NCBI GenBank assembly: GCA_038961845.1
Contig: CP152408.1
Coordinates: forward strand, 4,030,001-4,094,000
From: Xylophilus sp. GW821-FHT01B05
Lineage (GTDB): Bacteria > Pseudomonadota > Gammaproteobacteria > Burkholderiales > Burkholderiaceae_C
Reading direction: 5' to 3'
DNA: 64,000 bases
The notes under the pieces were generated by a model. The model was not told the DNA's origin and searched no databases. It was given only the letters and a program-made list of their open reading frames with translations. A program made the position numbers and the translations under genes. Positions 8,394-17,150 of the stretch are shown one piece after another; within the stretch, counting starts at the first letter, position 1, and every line of letters begins with the position of its first letter.

Positions 8394-9365
8394 TTGAACC
8401 GACTTGCCCGCACCATCGCGGCAGCCCTGTGCACGGCATTGGCCGTCTCGGCTTCCGCTGCCACCCCCTACCCCTCCCAACCCGTGAAGCTCGTCGTCGG
8501 CTACGCACCCGGCGGATCGACCGACGTGTTCGCACGCGCACTGGCCGTCCGGCTCGGCGAGCGCTGGAAAAGGGAGGTCATCGTCGACAACAAGCCCGGA
8601 GCCTCGGAAATCGTGGGTGCCGCAGCGGTTGCCTCGGCCAAGCCCGATGGCCACACCCTGCTGGTGGCAACGGACCAGGCCCTGCTGAGCAACGAGTTCC
8701 TGTTTTCCAAACTGCCCTACAGCCCGACGCAGAGCTTCATCCCCATCGTCCGCGCAATGAATGCGCCCATGGTTCTGGTGGTCCGCACGAGCAGCCCCTA
8801 CCAGAACCTGGCGCAGTTGATCGAAGCCGCTCGCCAGCAACCGGGCAAGCTCAGCTATTCGTCGAACGGACCCGGCGGCCACATCCACCAGGCGTTGAAC
8901 TGGCTGGGCGTGAAGAGCGGAGCACAGTTCATCCATGTGCCCTACAAAGGCGGTGCGCAGGCCATCCAGGCGGTGCTCGCCAGCGACGTGGACATGACCA
9001 CGGTGCCCCTGTCCGTCGCCGAGACGTTCCTGAAAGCCGACACGCTCCGGGCGCTCGCAGTGACCTCGCCCCAACGCATCCCGGTGCTCTCGGCCGTGCC
9101 CTCCATGACCGAACTGGGCTACGACGTCGACGTCCAGGCCTTGAGCGCCGTCGCCGCGCCCGCAGGAACGCCAGCAGCGATCGTCGCGCAGATCTCCGAA
9201 GACGTCCGCGCGATCCTGGCAGACCCGGCCTTCCGCGCCCGGGAGATCGACCGCTTCGGCTTCTTCGTGGTCGGCGACACGCCATCGGAGTTCGCTGACT
9301 ACCTGCGCCGCGCCGCCCCCACCTACCGGGCACGCATCGCCGCGGCCAACGTCAAGCTCGACTGA
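8394..9365 (+). CDS. Bug-family tripartite tricarboxylate transporter receptor
   Basis: The 323-residue periplasmic binding protein starts at TTG 8394, 8 bases after AAGGAGAC. It has a Sec signal peptide (1-23, cleavage after VSASA) and the Bug hallmark YPSQPVKLVVGYAPGGSTD with RLGERW and PDGHTLL. Bug proteins capture organic acids for TctAB-type permeases or for signalling. No tctA or tctB is present in the window, so either a distant permease is used or the protein acts as a sensor. It is the first gene of an operon with the SDR and a second Bug gene. Confidence 0.92.
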   Translation: MNRLARTIAAALCTALAVSASAATPYPSQPVKLVVGYAPGGSTDVFARALAVRLGERWKREVIVDNKPGASEIVGAAAVASAKPDGHTLLVATDQALLSNEFLFSKLPYSPTQSFIPIVRAMNAPMVLVVRTSSPYQNLAQLIEAARQQPGKLSYSSNGPGGHIHQALNWLGVKSGAQFIHVPYKGGAQAIQAVLASDVDMTTVPLSVAETFLKADTLRALAVTSPQRIPVLSAVPSMTELGYDVDVQALSAVAAPAGTPAAIVAQISEDVRAILADPAFRAREIDRFGFFVVGDTPSEFADYLRRAAPTYRARIAAANVKLD

Positions 9366-9402
9366 CGGCCCGCACGATCTCACCGCCTGCCTCCACCCAC
9401 CA

Positions 9403-10263
9403 ATGAACCCCTTCCTCATGGCGAACAACACACCCCGCACCTGGCTCATCACGGGCGCAGACAAAGGCCTCGGCCACTCCACGGCCAAGGCCGCGCTCGA
9501 GCAAGGCGACAACGTCGTCGTCACGGTCCTGGCGGCCGATGGCAGTCATGACCTGGCCGCGCACTACCCGGACAGACTGCGTTCGATCCACCTCGATGCG
9601 CGTGACCAGGGCCGTTGTGCAGAGGTGGCCGCACAGGCCGCTGGCGCCTTCGGCCGCATCGACGTTCTGGTCAACAACGCGGGGTTCGGCGTGATGGCCG
9701 TGGCGGAAGCGACACCGCCGGAAAAGTACCGCGCGATGTTCGAAGTCAACCTGTTCGGCCTGGTGGAAATGACGCGCGCCGTGCTCCCGGTCATGCGGCG
9801 CCAGCGCAGCGGCCACATCATCAACCTGTCGTCCAAGGCCGGCTTTCTGGGCGTGACCGGCTTTTCCCTGTACTGCGCATCCAAGTTCGCGGTCGAAGGC
9901 TTCTCCGAATCCGTTGCAGCCGAAACCCGGGATCTTGGAATCCGCGTGACCATCGTCGAGCCCGGCGGTTTCCGCAGCGACTTTGCGGGTCCTTCGCTGG
10001 TCACGGCCGTCAACGACGACGGCGACTACGCCGCGACCAACCAGCGGATCTCGCGCTACGTCGGCGAGCGCCACGGCAAGCAGGAGAGCGACCCCGCCAA
10101 GTTCGGCCCCGCCATGTGCCAGCTCGTCGCGGCCGAGAACCCGCCGCTCCGTTTGCCGCTCGGGAAGGACTGCATCGAGGCGCTCCGCACGAAGCTGCGC
10201 ACCGTTGCCACCGAGTTCGATCGCTGGGAGCACCTGTCGCTGTCGACCATGGCCGACGATTGA
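9403..10263 (+). CDS. Short-chain dehydrogenase/reductase
   Basis: The 286-residue SDR has the coenzyme motif TGADKGLG (17-24), the NNAG motif at 91-94, a catalytic Ser in NLSSKAG and the pair Tyr157/Lys161 (YCASK). The overall pattern is that of the classical oxidoreductases related to 3-oxoacyl reductases acting on ketones and alcohols. A second methionine at residue 6 could be the start. It lies between two Bug receptor genes, and all three are probably transcribed from the promoter near 8320. Confidence 0.88.
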   Translation: MNPFLMANNTPRTWLITGADKGLGHSTAKAALEQGDNVVVTVLAADGSHDLAAHYPDRLRSIHLDARDQGRCAEVAAQAAGAFGRIDVLVNNAGFGVMAVAEATPPEKYRAMFEVNLFGLVEMTRAVLPVMRRQRSGHIINLSSKAGFLGVTGFSLYCASKFAVEGFSESVAAETRDLGIRVTIVEPGGFRSDFAGPSLVTAVNDDGDYAATNQRISRYVGERHGKQESDPAKFGPAMCQLVAAENPPLRLPLGKDCIEALRTKLRTVATEFDRWEHLSLSTMADD

Positions 10264-10296
10264 ACGGCTGCACTACACGTCAGAAAAGGAGACACG

Positions 10297-11268
10297 ATGA
10301 CCAACCGCTTCAATGCCAGGCGCGCACGTCATGGGCTGGCAGCCGCTGCCATGCTGGCATCCATCGCCACATCCGCTGCAGACTATCCGGCCAGACCGGT
10401 CCGCTTTATCGTCCCGTCCGCCGCCGGGGGAACCCAGGACATCGTCACGCGGCTCGTTGCCCAGAAGATGAGCGAGTCGCTGGGGCAGTCGATCATTGTC
10501 GAGAACCGCGTCGGCGGCGACACGCTGATCGGCACGCGCTTCGTCAAGGATGCGCCGGCCGACGGCTACACCGTGCTGGCGCAGGCCAATGGCTTCACGA
10601 TCCTGCCGGAGTTGAACATGTCGCCCGGCTACGACCCGCTGCGCGACTTCACCGGCGTCGGCATGATGACGCGGTCGCCGTACCTGATGGTGGTCGGCGC
10701 CGACCAGCCCGACCGGACCGCACGCGACTTCGTCGCGCGCGCGAAGTCGCAACCGCTGACCTTCGCCTCAGGCGGGCTGGGCGGCCCGCCGCACGTCGCG
10801 GCGACCCTGTTCATGAAAAGCCAGGGCGTAGCGCTCACCAACGTTCTCTACAAGGGCAACGGCGTGTCCTACGCGGACGTGGTGGCCGGCCGGGTCTCGA
10901 CGATGTTCGGTGGCTACAACGGCATCCTGCCGTACCTGCAGTCCGGCAAGATGCGCGCGCTGGCGGTGACATCACCCAAGCGCATCGCGCCCCTGCCGGA
11001 TGTTCCTACCTTCGTCGAACAGGGCATCGACTACCGGTACACGCTGTGGCTGGGCCTGCTGGTGCGCGCGGACACGCCGAAGGACATCGTCGCCCGCTTG
11101 TCGCAGTCGCTGCGACAAGCCCTGGACAGCAAGGAGCTGCGCGACCGCTTCGCGGGTGAAGGCGCCGATGCAAGCTTCCTGACGCCCACGGAGTTCAACC
11201 AGTTCCTGACGGACGAGGTCAAGGCCATGAAGACCCTTGCGCTGGAGCTCAACCTGCCAAAGCAGTGA
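10297..11268 (+). CDS. Bug-family tripartite tricarboxylate transporter receptor
   Basis: The 323-residue protein has a cleavable signal (1-28, ending TSAADYPAR) and the Bug motif RPVRFIVPSAAGGTQDIVTR. ATG 10297 follows AAAAGGAGACACG. It ends one base before the convergent stop of the 3-hydroxyisobutyrate dehydrogenase-like gene. Two different Bug receptors in one operon suggest recognition of two related acids. Confidence 0.92.
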   Translation: MTNRFNARRARHGLAAAAMLASIATSAADYPARPVRFIVPSAAGGTQDIVTRLVAQKMSESLGQSIIVENRVGGDTLIGTRFVKDAPADGYTVLAQANGFTILPELNMSPGYDPLRDFTGVGMMTRSPYLMVVGADQPDRTARDFVARAKSQPLTFASGGLGGPPHVAATLFMKSQGVALTNVLYKGNGVSYADVVAGRVSTMFGGYNGILPYLQSGKMRALAVTSPKRIAPLPDVPTFVEQGIDYRYTLWLGLLVRADTPKDIVARLSQSLRQALDSKELRDRFAGEGADASFLTPTEFNQFLTDEVKAMKTLALELNLPKQ

Positions 11269-11269
11269 G

Positions 11270-12598
11270 CTACAACGCGGCACTGGCGTCCACGGCGAAT
11301 GCCTGACCACGCCGGACGCCGGCTTGCCGCACACCCAGTTCGCTGAGTCGGTCCAGCGTGGCCTCGGGGCCGAACTCTGCCTGCGCTGCCTCGTAAAGGC
11401 CGAGCACAGCCGTCGACAGGACCATCGGAGCGCCCAGGCGCATGGCCAGCACGGTCGCTCTGCGCAACGCATGCAGACGCGGCGTCAGCGGCACGGGCAC
11501 CTCGTCGGCACCTCCAGCGAGCGCCGGCAACAGCGTGCGGCCGGCTGCGGTCCAGCCGGAGCTGGCGCTTAGAACATCCCGCATGACCGACCACTCCAGG
11601 CCGTGCCTGGCTCCCGCCATCACGCATTCCAGCGTCAAGGAACGGCACAGCGCAGCCACGCAGGCCTGCAGGTCCAACAGCAACCCAGGTTGCGCCGTAC
11701 CCTCCACGGTTGCGGTTCCCGCAATCCGGGTCGCAGCCATGGAGCCGACCACGCCCACCATGTCCTCCAGACGCGCCTGGTCGCCCAGGTCATTCACGCC
11801 GAACTGCAGCAGACTGCGGGTGAGCCCCGACAAGGGCATCGCTGCGCCATGCTGGAGCCCCAGCTCCACGGCCTGGTTCAAGTCCTTCAGCATCAGCGAC
11901 AGCGCGAAGTTGGTCGACGCCTCGCCGCGCGCGAGTGCCGGCAACATGGTCTCGGTGGTCTGATTGCCGGCGTCCCCGCCATTCAAGGCCTGCGCCAACG
12001 CAGGCAATGAAATGCCGGCCTTGCGCCCGAGCGCAGCGATCTCCAGCGTACCGATGCGTGTGCCCGCATTGATGGCGTTGTTGACCAGCTTCACCGCCTG
12101 CCCGTCACCCACCCGCGCGCCGCAGCGACGGATGGTCTCGGTGATGCAGCGCAACACCGGCATGGCCTCTTCGACAATCTCGGGCGCGCCGGAGACCATC
12201 AAGGTCGCAGCGCCTGCGTGGACGGTCAGAGGGTTCGCCGACACCGCAGCGTCGACCAGTGGAATGCCCAGCGCAGCCAGATCGCATGCGATCGCAGCGG
12301 TCTCTGCCGGCACGCCACTGGTCTGGTCGATCACCAGCGTGCCGGGTGCCAGGGCCGCTGCCAGGCCAGTCTTTCCGAATAGCAGTTGTCGCACGTCTAC
12401 GCTGCGCGGCAGGCACACGAGGAGCACGTCGCAATGCCGACCCAGCGCCGCGGCGGACTCTGCCACGCGCGCACCGCTCCCCTCGAACGCGGCGCACGCG
12501 GCGGGGCTCAGGTCCCACACGCCCAAGGAATGTCGAGGCAGAAAGCGCCGTGCAAGTTCGCGCCCCAGGGCACCGAGCCCGACGTATCCAATGTTCAT
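11270..12598 (-). CDS. 3-hydroxyisobutyrate dehydrogenase-like oxidoreductase with an extra C-terminal domain
   Basis: The protein has 442 residues, about 150 more than usual for the beta-hydroxyacid dehydrogenase family. It begins MNIGYVGLGALGRELARRFL with the Rossmann GLGALG motif. The signature segment VIDQTSGVPAETA and the catalytic Lys in AVKLVNNAINAG (about 170) follow. The usual all-helical domain ends near residue 285. The last 150 residues look like a second copy of that domain. The start was set at ATG 12598 from the family alignment, although the frame stays open upstream. It is the last gene of an eight-gene operon starting at 19614. The expected reaction is NAD(P)+ oxidation of a 3-hydroxy acid. 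Confidence 0.85.
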   Translation of the reverse strand: MNIGYVGLGALGRELARRFLPRHSLGVWDLSPAACAAFEGSGARVAESAAALGRHCDVLLVCLPRSVDVRQLLFGKTGLAAALAPGTLVIDQTSGVPAETAAIACDLAALGIPLVDAAVSANPLTVHAGAATLMVSGAPEIVEEAMPVLRCITETIRRCGARVGDGQAVKLVNNAINAGTRIGTLEIAALGRKAGISLPALAQALNGGDAGNQTTETMLPALARGEASTNFALSLMLKDLNQAVELGLQHGAAMPLSGLTRSLLQFGVNDLGDQARLEDMVGVVGSMAATRIAGTATVEGTAQPGLLLDLQACVAALCRSLTLECVMAGARHGLEWSVMRDVLSASSGWTAAGRTLLPALAGGADEVPVPLTPRLHALRRATVLAMRLGAPMVLSTAVLGLYEAAQAEFGPEATLDRLSELGVRQAGVRRGQAFAVDASAAL

Positions 12599-12630
12599 GG
12601 TGTTCCAGTCTCGAAGGACGACAGCCGGCG

Positions 12631-13941
12631 TCACGCACCCAGCAGACGAGGCAGCCAAGTGACGATCGGTGGGAAGACCGCCATCAGCACCATGCCCCAG
12701 ACGATGATCCAGACGAATGGCCAGGCAGCCTTGAATACCTCTGACATGGGAACGTCCGGCGCGGCACTGTGCAGTGCGAACAGGGTGTAACCAAATGGCG
12801 GTGAGATGCCTCCGACCGTGGCGCAGACCAGGAACAGCGTCCAGAACCAGATCTCGTCGAACTGCAGGACGGGCAGCAGCGGCTGGTAGATCGGCACCAG
12901 GATCAGCAGCAAGGCCACCGCGTCGAGGAACATGAACAGCACGAATGGCAGCGCCATCATCAGGAGCAACATCACGGACTTGCCGAGTTCCATGGTGACC
13001 ACATACTCCGCGAGCTGCCTGGCCGCGCCGGTCAGGGTCAGCAACTGGCTGAACATGACTGCGCAGCACATCACCACCAGAAGCAGCGCTGCCACAGTCA
13101 CCGAAGACATGACTGCGTCCTTCAGCATGGCGAGGGACAGCCCCCCATAGGCCCACGCGAGAATGAACGCGCCGACCACACCGGTCGCCGCAGCCTCTGT
13201 TGGTGTGGCGACGCCGAGCATCACCAGGCCCATGACCAGGAAAAACAGGAACAGCGAGGGCAGCATCTTGGCCAGGGCCATCCAGACGGATCCGGTCTTG
13301 GCCACCGCCTCCGCATCCACGTCCGGCGCCAGCTCTGGCTTCATGCGCAGACGCACAAGCACGTACAGCAGAAACATCACTGTCAGCATCAACCCCGGGA
13401 TGATGCCGGCGACCAGCAGCTTGCCTGTGGAGACCTGTGCAATCGTCGCAATCAGGATGGCCAGCACGGACGGCGGGATGATCGGATCCAGGCTGGCGCC
13501 CGCCAGGATGGTTCCGGTGGACATGCGCAGGTCGTAGCCGCGCTGGCGCATGACCGGCAGCAGCCCGCGGCCCAGCAAACCGGCAACGGCCATCGCGGCA
13601 CCGGACAGCGCCCCGAGGATGGCCGAGAGCAGGATGCACAGCACGTACTGGCGGCCACGGAAACGGCCGATCAGCCGATCCATCGCGTCGAACAGCAGTT
13701 CCATGGCGCCGGAGCGGAACAGCAACTCGCCCATTAAGATGAACAACGGCACAGCCGAGAGTGCCGAGGTCGTCGCGGTGGTGTAGATGCTGTTGGCGAA
13801 CATGCCGAAGCCGGATGGGCCGAACAACATCAGCACAGCCACCACGTTCAGGATTAGGAAACCCACGAAGACAGGCAGCCCGAGAACCAGAAGGCCGACC
13901 AGCAGCGCAATGCTGCCGCCGAGCGCAAGGTACCAGCTCAT
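12631..13941 (-). CDS. TRAP transporter large permease (DctM-like)
   Basis: The 436-residue, 12-helix integral membrane protein begins MSWYLALGGSIALLVGLLVL and contains the TRAP-M segments GASLDPIIPPSVLAIL and TEAAATGVVGAFIL. Its ATG at 13941 overlaps the TGA of the small permease gene by four bases. With the adjacent dctQ-like and dctP-like genes it forms a complete sodium-dependent TRAP uptake system for an organic acid. Confidence 0.93.
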   Translation of the reverse strand: MSWYLALGGSIALLVGLLVLGLPVFVGFLILNVVAVLMLFGPSGFGMFANSIYTTATTSALSAVPLFILMGELLFRSGAMELLFDAMDRLIGRFRGRQYVLCILLSAILGALSGAAMAVAGLLGRGLLPVMRQRGYDLRMSTGTILAGASLDPIIPPSVLAILIATIAQVSTGKLLVAGIIPGLMLTVMFLLYVLVRLRMKPELAPDVDAEAVAKTGSVWMALAKMLPSLFLFFLVMGLVMLGVATPTEAAATGVVGAFILAWAYGGLSLAMLKDAVMSSVTVAALLLVVMCCAVMFSQLLTLTGAARQLAEYVVTMELGKSVMLLLMMALPFVLFMFLDAVALLLILVPIYQPLLPVLQFDEIWFWTLFLVCATVGGISPPFGYTLFALHSAAPDVPMSEVFKAAWPFVWIIVWGMVLMAVFPPIVTWLPRLLGA

Positions 13942-14450
13942 GCAACGCTCCCCGCAGCGCAAGCGTGGCCCTCTTCCCGACCCGTCACCTGGCGCAGAAA
14001 GTACAGCGCCGAACTCAACATGCCGTAGGGAATGAACAGCGAGACCGTCCATTTGGGGACCGCCAGCGGCGGATTGGTCCACACGTCCTGCTGGTACTGA
14101 CTCCAGGTCTCGTTGAAGCTGAACCAGGTGGCCAGAAGGCAGGTCACGGCGGCTGCAACCCGCAAGGCCGACAACAGCACGCGGCGCGCCGGCGGCGAGA
14201 CCTCATCCGTCACGATGTTGATCGCAATGTGCGCGGATTGGCGCGACAGCTCGGGAAATGCCAGGAAGATCATGATGGCCATGGCATACGACACCGTTGG
14301 GCTTGCCCATTCGGTGGGCGCGGAGAGCGCGTAGCGCGACACCACTTCGAAGCAGAACGACAGGACGATCACCACCAGCGCAAGGCCAGCCAGGCCGAAA
14401 CCCAACCGGGTGACTGCGTCGTGCAGGCGTGCGAGAGCATGCATCGGCAT
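13938..14450 (-). CDS. TRAP transporter small permease (DctQ-like)
   Basis: The 170-residue protein has four hydrophobic helices and the conserved pattern FCFEVVSRYALSAPTEWASP (about 33-52) typical of DctQ. ATG 14450 is taken as start; ATG 14444 is equally possible. It starts 5 bp after the binding-protein stop and overlaps dctM by four bases, showing translational coupling. Confidence 0.9.
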   Translation of the reverse strand: MPMHALARLHDAVTRLGFGLAGLALVVIVLSFCFEVVSRYALSAPTEWASPTVSYAMAIMIFLAFPELSRQSAHIAINIVTDEVSPPARRVLLSALRVAAAVTCLLATWFSFNETWSQYQQDVWTNPPLAVPKWTVSLFIPYGMLSSALYFLRQVTGREEGHACAAGSVA

Positions 14451-14455
14451 CGCCT

Positions 14456-15418
14456 TCACAGGCCCTTGGCCTTGGCGAGCGCCCGCATCTCCTCGACCTC
14501 CTTGCGCGCCTTGGACGCCAGACCCATGTCCCATAACCCGTCGGCCCATGCAGCCTGCAGCTTCTGCTGCTGCACCGGCCCCATCTCGACCACCTTCATG
14601 CCCTTGCCGACCAGCGCCTTCTCCTCCTCGGCCATCTGCCGCCCGGCTTCGCGGTACCAGAGGTCCTCGTACTTCTTGCCGACGTCGGTGAGGATCTTCT
14701 GCTGCTCGGGCTTCAGCCTGTTCCACGCTTCCAAGTTCATCAGCACGGGGTTGAGGTTGAAGCCGATCGCGGGACGCAGGAGGTACTTGGACACCTCGTA
14801 CCAACGGTAAGGCAAGGGGCCAGTGACACCCCATGCGGCCCCGTCGACCACGCCCTTGTCCAGCGAGGTGTAGATGTCCGCCGGCGGCAGTTGCACTGGC
14901 GTTGCGCCGAGGTGACGGATCAGGCCGTTGTAGGTAGGCGTCGCGCGGATCTTGCGGCCTTGCAGGTCACCATTCGCCGTCGGAGGTTGTCGTAGGATCA
15001 GCGCGTAGTTTCCGTTCGGTGTCATGGGCGCGAACACAAGCTTCAAGCCGATCTTGCGGTACTGCTTCTCCAGGAAGTCCACCAGGCCGGCATCACGCCG
15101 CGCCTGGGGATCTCCGCCCAGTGCCTCGAACACGGTCGCCAGCGGCATGATCCCGAAATGGTAGGCGCCATGGGTGTAGAGGAAATGGAATGCGCCGGCC
15201 GCCACAGGTTGTAGCTGCTCCAGCGGGGGCACCGTTTCCGGCCCGCTGACGTTGATCTTGATGCTGCCGTTGGATGCAGCCTCGACTTCCTTGATGTAAG
15301 GCTCGATCAGCGAAGGGATGGCCGCGTAGTTGCGGTCCCAGCTGTTGAGCCAGCGGAACTCTGCGGCGTATGCGGATGCCGACAGCATCAACGCCAGCAC
15401 AAGGGTGAAACGAACCAT
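14456..15418 (-). CDS. TRAP transporter solute-binding protein (DctP-like)
   Basis: The 320-residue secreted protein has a signal peptide (1-18, ending ASAYA). It carries DctP landmarks including KVFAPMTPNGNYALIL-like residues near 117-130 and the helix LDKGVVDGAAWG near residue 178. The ligand-binding arginine is probably in GRKIRATPTYNG. It supplies the substrate to the permease genes downstream. The 72-bp gap to the previous gene holds GC-rich palindromic sequence that may adjust relative expression in the operon. Confidence 0.92.
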   Translation of the reverse strand: MVRFTLVLALMLSASAYAAEFRWLNSWDRNYAAIPSLIEPYIKEVEAASNGSIKINVSGPETVPPLEQLQPVAAGAFHFLYTHGAYHFGIMPLATVFEALGGDPQARRDAGLVDFLEKQYRKIGLKLVFAPMTPNGNYALILRQPPTANGDLQGRKIRATPTYNGLIRHLGATPVQLPPADIYTSLDKGVVDGAAWGVTGPLPYRWYEVSKYLLRPAIGFNLNPVLMNLEAWNRLKPEQQKILTDVGKKYEDLWYREAGRQMAEEEKALVGKGMKVVEMGPVQQQKLQAAWADGLWDMGLASKARKEVEEMRALAKAKGL

Positions 15419-15490
15419 GTCATGTCTCCTGTCCGCCGGCTGTCCACCGGCCTGTTGTAGAAATATTGCCGGCCGCGCCGGCCGGCGCGA

Positions 15491-16036
15491 TCAGGGCTTG
15501 CCGTTCACCACGTTCACATAGCCCAGTGCGATGCGGCGCTGTGCGTGCTCGGCCGCGATCTCCCTGCCCATCGGCACCAGCCCATAGCCCGCGACGATGC
15601 GCTGCATGAAGGCTGCGCGGCCGGCAATGGCGACAACGTCGTTCAATGCCCGCTCGTCCCAGCCGGCCGAGACGATGGCGTCGACATGGGCCTGCGTGAC
15701 GGCGTGCGGCTGCGTCATCAGCAGCTGGATGTAGTCGACAACGGGGCGCAGGGGCGCGTCGATCCCGGCCGTGGCAGGGTCTTTGAGCAGGGCCTCGACG
15801 GTGCCATGCGGTACGCCACGTGCGTAGGCCACCTCGGAATGCGCGACGCAGACGAAATCGCAACCGGCGGCGCCAGCCGCGTACGCGAAGAGCAGTTCGC
15901 GCTCGGCTTGGCTGAAGGCCGAATCGCCGTTCATGATGGCCTCGCTCATCTGCGACCATGGACCGTAGATGTCCGGGTAGGCCTTGTAGATCGCGAGCGG
16001 ACTTGCCCCGGGTGGCAGGGAGGAAATGAAGGGCAT
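15491..16036 (-). CDS. Carboxymuconolactone decarboxylase / AhpD-like peroxidase-related protein
   Basis: The 181-residue all-helical protein resembles uncharacterised peroxidase-related enzymes of the CMD superfamily. The redox motif reads CDFVCVAHS near residues 58-66. Cysteines are three residues apart (CxxxC) instead of the CxxC of AhpD, while the following histidine is kept. This change makes a standard thiol-disulfide mechanism doubtful. Its place in an uptake/oxidation operon suggests detoxification of a peroxide or reactive intermediate, or a decarboxylation step. Confidence 0.8.
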   Translation of the reverse strand: MPFISSLPPGASPLAIYKAYPDIYGPWSQMSEAIMNGDSAFSQAERELLFAYAAGAAGCDFVCVAHSEVAYARGVPHGTVEALLKDPATAGIDAPLRPVVDYIQLLMTQPHAVTQAHVDAIVSAGWDERALNDVVAIAGRAAFMQRIVAGYGLVPMGREIAAEHAQRRIALGYVNVVNGKP

Positions 16037-16081
16037 GCTGAAGTTCCTTGCTGGAACAGCGGGTAGCGGGTTTGCGAGGGC

Positions 16082-17125
16082 TCAGCGCTGGAAGTCCGTC
16101 ACCACGCAGGTGCCGGTCACGGCCGAGCGCGACATCTGCTCGAAGACACCCGGCACCTCGGACAGGCCGATCTCGTGTGTCACCAGCTTGCCCGGCGTCA
16201 GGCGGCCATTGGCCACCAGCGGAATCATGGCCGCGTAGCGGTGCGGCGCCATGCCCAGCGTGCCCACGATGGACAGCTCGCGGTAGATGATGAGGTCGAT
16301 CGGAACGCTGATATGCCCGGCTTCCTTCCTGGTCGTCAAGCCGATCTGCAGGTGCCGCCCGCTCTTGCGCAGGCTGCGGATGCCGTTGACGCAGGTCTCG
16401 GTGATACCCAACGCATCGATCGACACATGGGCACCGCCGTGCGTGATGTCCATCACGGCCTGCACGGGGTTGTCGGTCGCGCGACCGTCGATCACGAATT
16501 CGGCGCCCATGGCCTTCGCCAGTTCGAGATTGGCAGGGTTGAGGTCGACACCGATCACGCGGGCGCCAAGTGCCGCCGCCACGTTGATCGCCGACAGACC
16601 GACGCCGCCGCAGCCGTACACGACCACCCACTCCCCTGCGGTCACACCGGCCCGGTCGATGACGCCGTGGAACGAGGTCATGAAACGGCAGCCCAGCGCG
16701 GCGCCGTCGCGGAAGCTGACCTCCTCGGGCAACGGCACCATGTTGCGCTCTGCCAGGGGCACACTGACGTACTCACCATAGCCGCCCCAGTAGTTGCGGC
16801 CCGGAATCATGGTGTTCTCGCACAGGTGCGCGCGGCCGGACTGGCAATACTCGCATGTCCCTTCGCTGCCGACGAAAGGCACCACAACACGGTCGCCCTT
16901 CTTGTAGCGGGTGACACCGGGCGCCACCTCTTCGACGATACCGGCCATCTCATGCCCGATCACGATCGGAAATGTGCGCGGTATGTCGCCAACCCAGGCA
17001 TGCCAATCGCTGCGGCACACCCCGTTGGCCACCACACGGATGATGGCGCCGCCAGGCGTGAGCGCCGGCTCGGGGACTTCCTGCACCGACATCTTCTGGA
17101 TACCTTCGAGAACAAGTGCTTTCAT
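16082..17125 (-). CDS. Zinc-dependent alcohol dehydrogenase (MDR family)
   Basis: The 347-residue protein starts MKALVLEGIQ. It has the catalytic zinc ligands Cys in NGVCRSDWHAW (about 38) and HE in VIGHEMAG (59-60), plus the NAD motif YGCGGVGLSAINVAA. The structural zinc loop reads EGTCEYCQSGRAHLC: three of the four cysteines remain and the first is Glu. The likely role is oxidation of an alcohol intermediate. The upstream 22 open codons lack family similarity, so ATG 17125 was used. Confidence 0.9.
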   Translation of the reverse strand: MKALVLEGIQKMSVQEVPEPALTPGGAIIRVVANGVCRSDWHAWVGDIPRTFPIVIGHEMAGIVEEVAPGVTRYKKGDRVVVPFVGSEGTCEYCQSGRAHLCENTMIPGRNYWGGYGEYVSVPLAERNMVPLPEEVSFRDGAALGCRFMTSFHGVIDRAGVTAGEWVVVYGCGGVGLSAINVAAALGARVIGVDLNPANLELAKAMGAEFVIDGRATDNPVQAVMDITHGGAHVSIDALGITETCVNGIRSLRKSGRHLQIGLTTRKEAGHISVPIDLIIYRELSIVGTLGMAPHRYAAMIPLVANGRLTPGKLVTHEIGLSEVPGVFEQMSRSAVTGTCVVTDFQR

Positions 17126-17150
17126 GGGGTGCTCCGCAATGCTTCGACGT

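Noticed and set aside
12599..13945. An 891-codon frame that would fuse an upstream extension to the hydroxyacid dehydrogenase
   Set aside because: The upstream part lies out of frame over dctM and has low-complexity shadow composition; the family start is ATG 12598.
15419..15490. GC-rich palindromes between the CMD-like gene and dctP as a possible terminator
   Set aside because: No T-run, and the genes on both sides appear to be in one operon; at most an RNA-stability element.
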